Below the pieces are notes generated by a model. It had not been told where the DNA came from, did not search any database, and saw nothing but the letters and a program-made list of their open reading frames with translations. This document shows positions 11,914 through 12,135 of a DNA stretch of 12,135 nt, piece after piece (position 1 is the stretch's first letter; the number at the start of each line of letters is the position of its first letter). The position numbers were made by a program, and so were the translations under genes. The stretch is from DATEXQ01 sp035256745 (GTDB lineage Bacteria; Patescibacteriota; Microgenomatia; UBA8517), in NCBI GenBank assembly GCA_035256745.1, contig DATEXQ010000022.1, forward strand, positions 1 to 12,135, given 5' to 3'.

Positions 11914-12135
11914 ATGATTGAAGCATCAGTTTTAAAAAACGGAATTACGTTTTTGTCATACGGTAAACCGCATAAGGTTATCAAGTATTCCCACATAAAA
12001 ATGGGAAGGGGAGGGGCAATTGTAAGAGTTACCGCCAGAAATTTGGAAACGGGTGGGGTTGTGACAAAAACTTACAGTTCCAATGTCAAAGTAGAAGATA
12101 TTGTAACCGAAAAAAGAAAGTTAAAGTTTTTATAT
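11914..12135 (+). CDS. efp: Translation elongation factor P, 3' partial
   Basis: The first 74 residues of EF-P, which binds between the ribosomal P and E sites and relieves stalling at polyproline; the full protein is usually about 185 residues. Domain I (KOW-like) is clear: MIEASVLKNGITFLSYGKPHKVIKYSHIK, then GGAIVRVTARNLETGGVVTKTYSSNVKVED. The tip loop, typically PGKGGA with a modifiable Lys, reads M30-G31-R32-G33-G34-A35. Arg is at the modified position, as in rhamnosylated EF-P of Pseudomonas, and Met replaces the usual Pro. It starts at 11914 behind a near-leaderless promoter; an in-frame ATG at 11896 overlaps that promoter. The gene continues past the window edge. Confidence 0.93.
   Translation, partial: MIEASVLKNGITFLSYGKPHKVIKYSHIKMGRGGAIVRVTARNLETGGVVTKTYSSNVKVEDIVTEKRKLKFLY

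Noticed and set aside
1..12135. CRISPR arrays, insertion sequences, prophage genes, replication origin
   Set aside because: No repeat-spacer pattern, transposase, integrase, phage structural gene or DnaA-box cluster was seen on either strand.
1..12135. Alternative genetic code (UGA as Gly, as in some CPR lineages)
   Set aside because: No in-frame TGA occurs in any confident gene, and one gene ends in TGA immediately before its coupled neighbour.

Overview
The window looks like chromosomal DNA of a Candidate Phyla Radiation (Patescibacteria) bacterium, most plausibly of the Microgenomates type. This is inferred from the AT-rich sequence, tight packing of small genes, trimmed translation proteins (YchF and RF1 each lack a whole domain), no rplI (ribosomal protein L9) beside rpsR, an almost complete absence of Shine-Dalgarno sequences, and simple exported proteins with Ser/Pro/Thr-rich linkers. 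The code appears standard (UGA is a stop). I ran no search, so the taxonomic call is inference.

Layout. (1) 1-936, + strand: the 5'-truncated translation-associated NTPase ychF. (2) 937-1027: an intergenic region made largely of two different 7-bp-period arrays and an extended -10 promoter. (3) 1028-4506, + strand: rpsF-ssb-rpsR, followed by two membrane-anchored extracytoplasmic proteases, a CtpA-type S41 peptidase and an HtrA/DegP-type S1C peptidase. (4) 4512-9087, - strand: in transcription order, an Ig-like membrane protein, an exported two-domain protein, hisS, an EamA transporter, rpmE (L31) and prfA (RF1). It converges on htrA with a 5-bp gap. (5) 9088-9177: a divergent promoter region. 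(6) 9178-11207, + strand: a metallo-beta-lactamase-fold hydrolase and the replicative helicase dnaB. (7) 11231-11316, - strand: tRNA-Leu(CAA). (8) 11335-12135, + strand: an unrecognised 109-residue protein with its own promoter and the only strong Shine-Dalgarno in the window, a GC-rich 56-nt hairpin, and the start of efp (EF-P).

How the genes fit together. Most are translation and replication housekeeping: S6, S18, L31, RF1, HisRS, tRNA-Leu, EF-P and YchF act at or near the ribosome, and SSB and DnaB act at the fork. The common bacterial order rpsF-ssb-rpsR-rplI-dnaB is visible but split: rplI is not in its usual slot and dnaB lies about 7.8 kb away beyond an opposite-strand block. CtpA, HtrA and the Ig-like/exported pair are envelope functions.

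The strongest window-wide signal is regulatory. At several genes (rpsF, eamA, hisS, the Ig-like gene, the MBL gene, dnaB, efp) a sigma70-like -10, often with an extended TG and a -35 at 17-18 bp, sits 7-13 nt before the start codon. This predicts leaderless or nearly leaderless mRNAs. The 109-residue gene is the exception, with a leader of about 45 nt and AGGAGG. Other items worth a second look are the domain-less YchF and RF1, EF-P with Arg at the usually modified Lys position, the paired heptamer arrays, and the long hairpin before efp.
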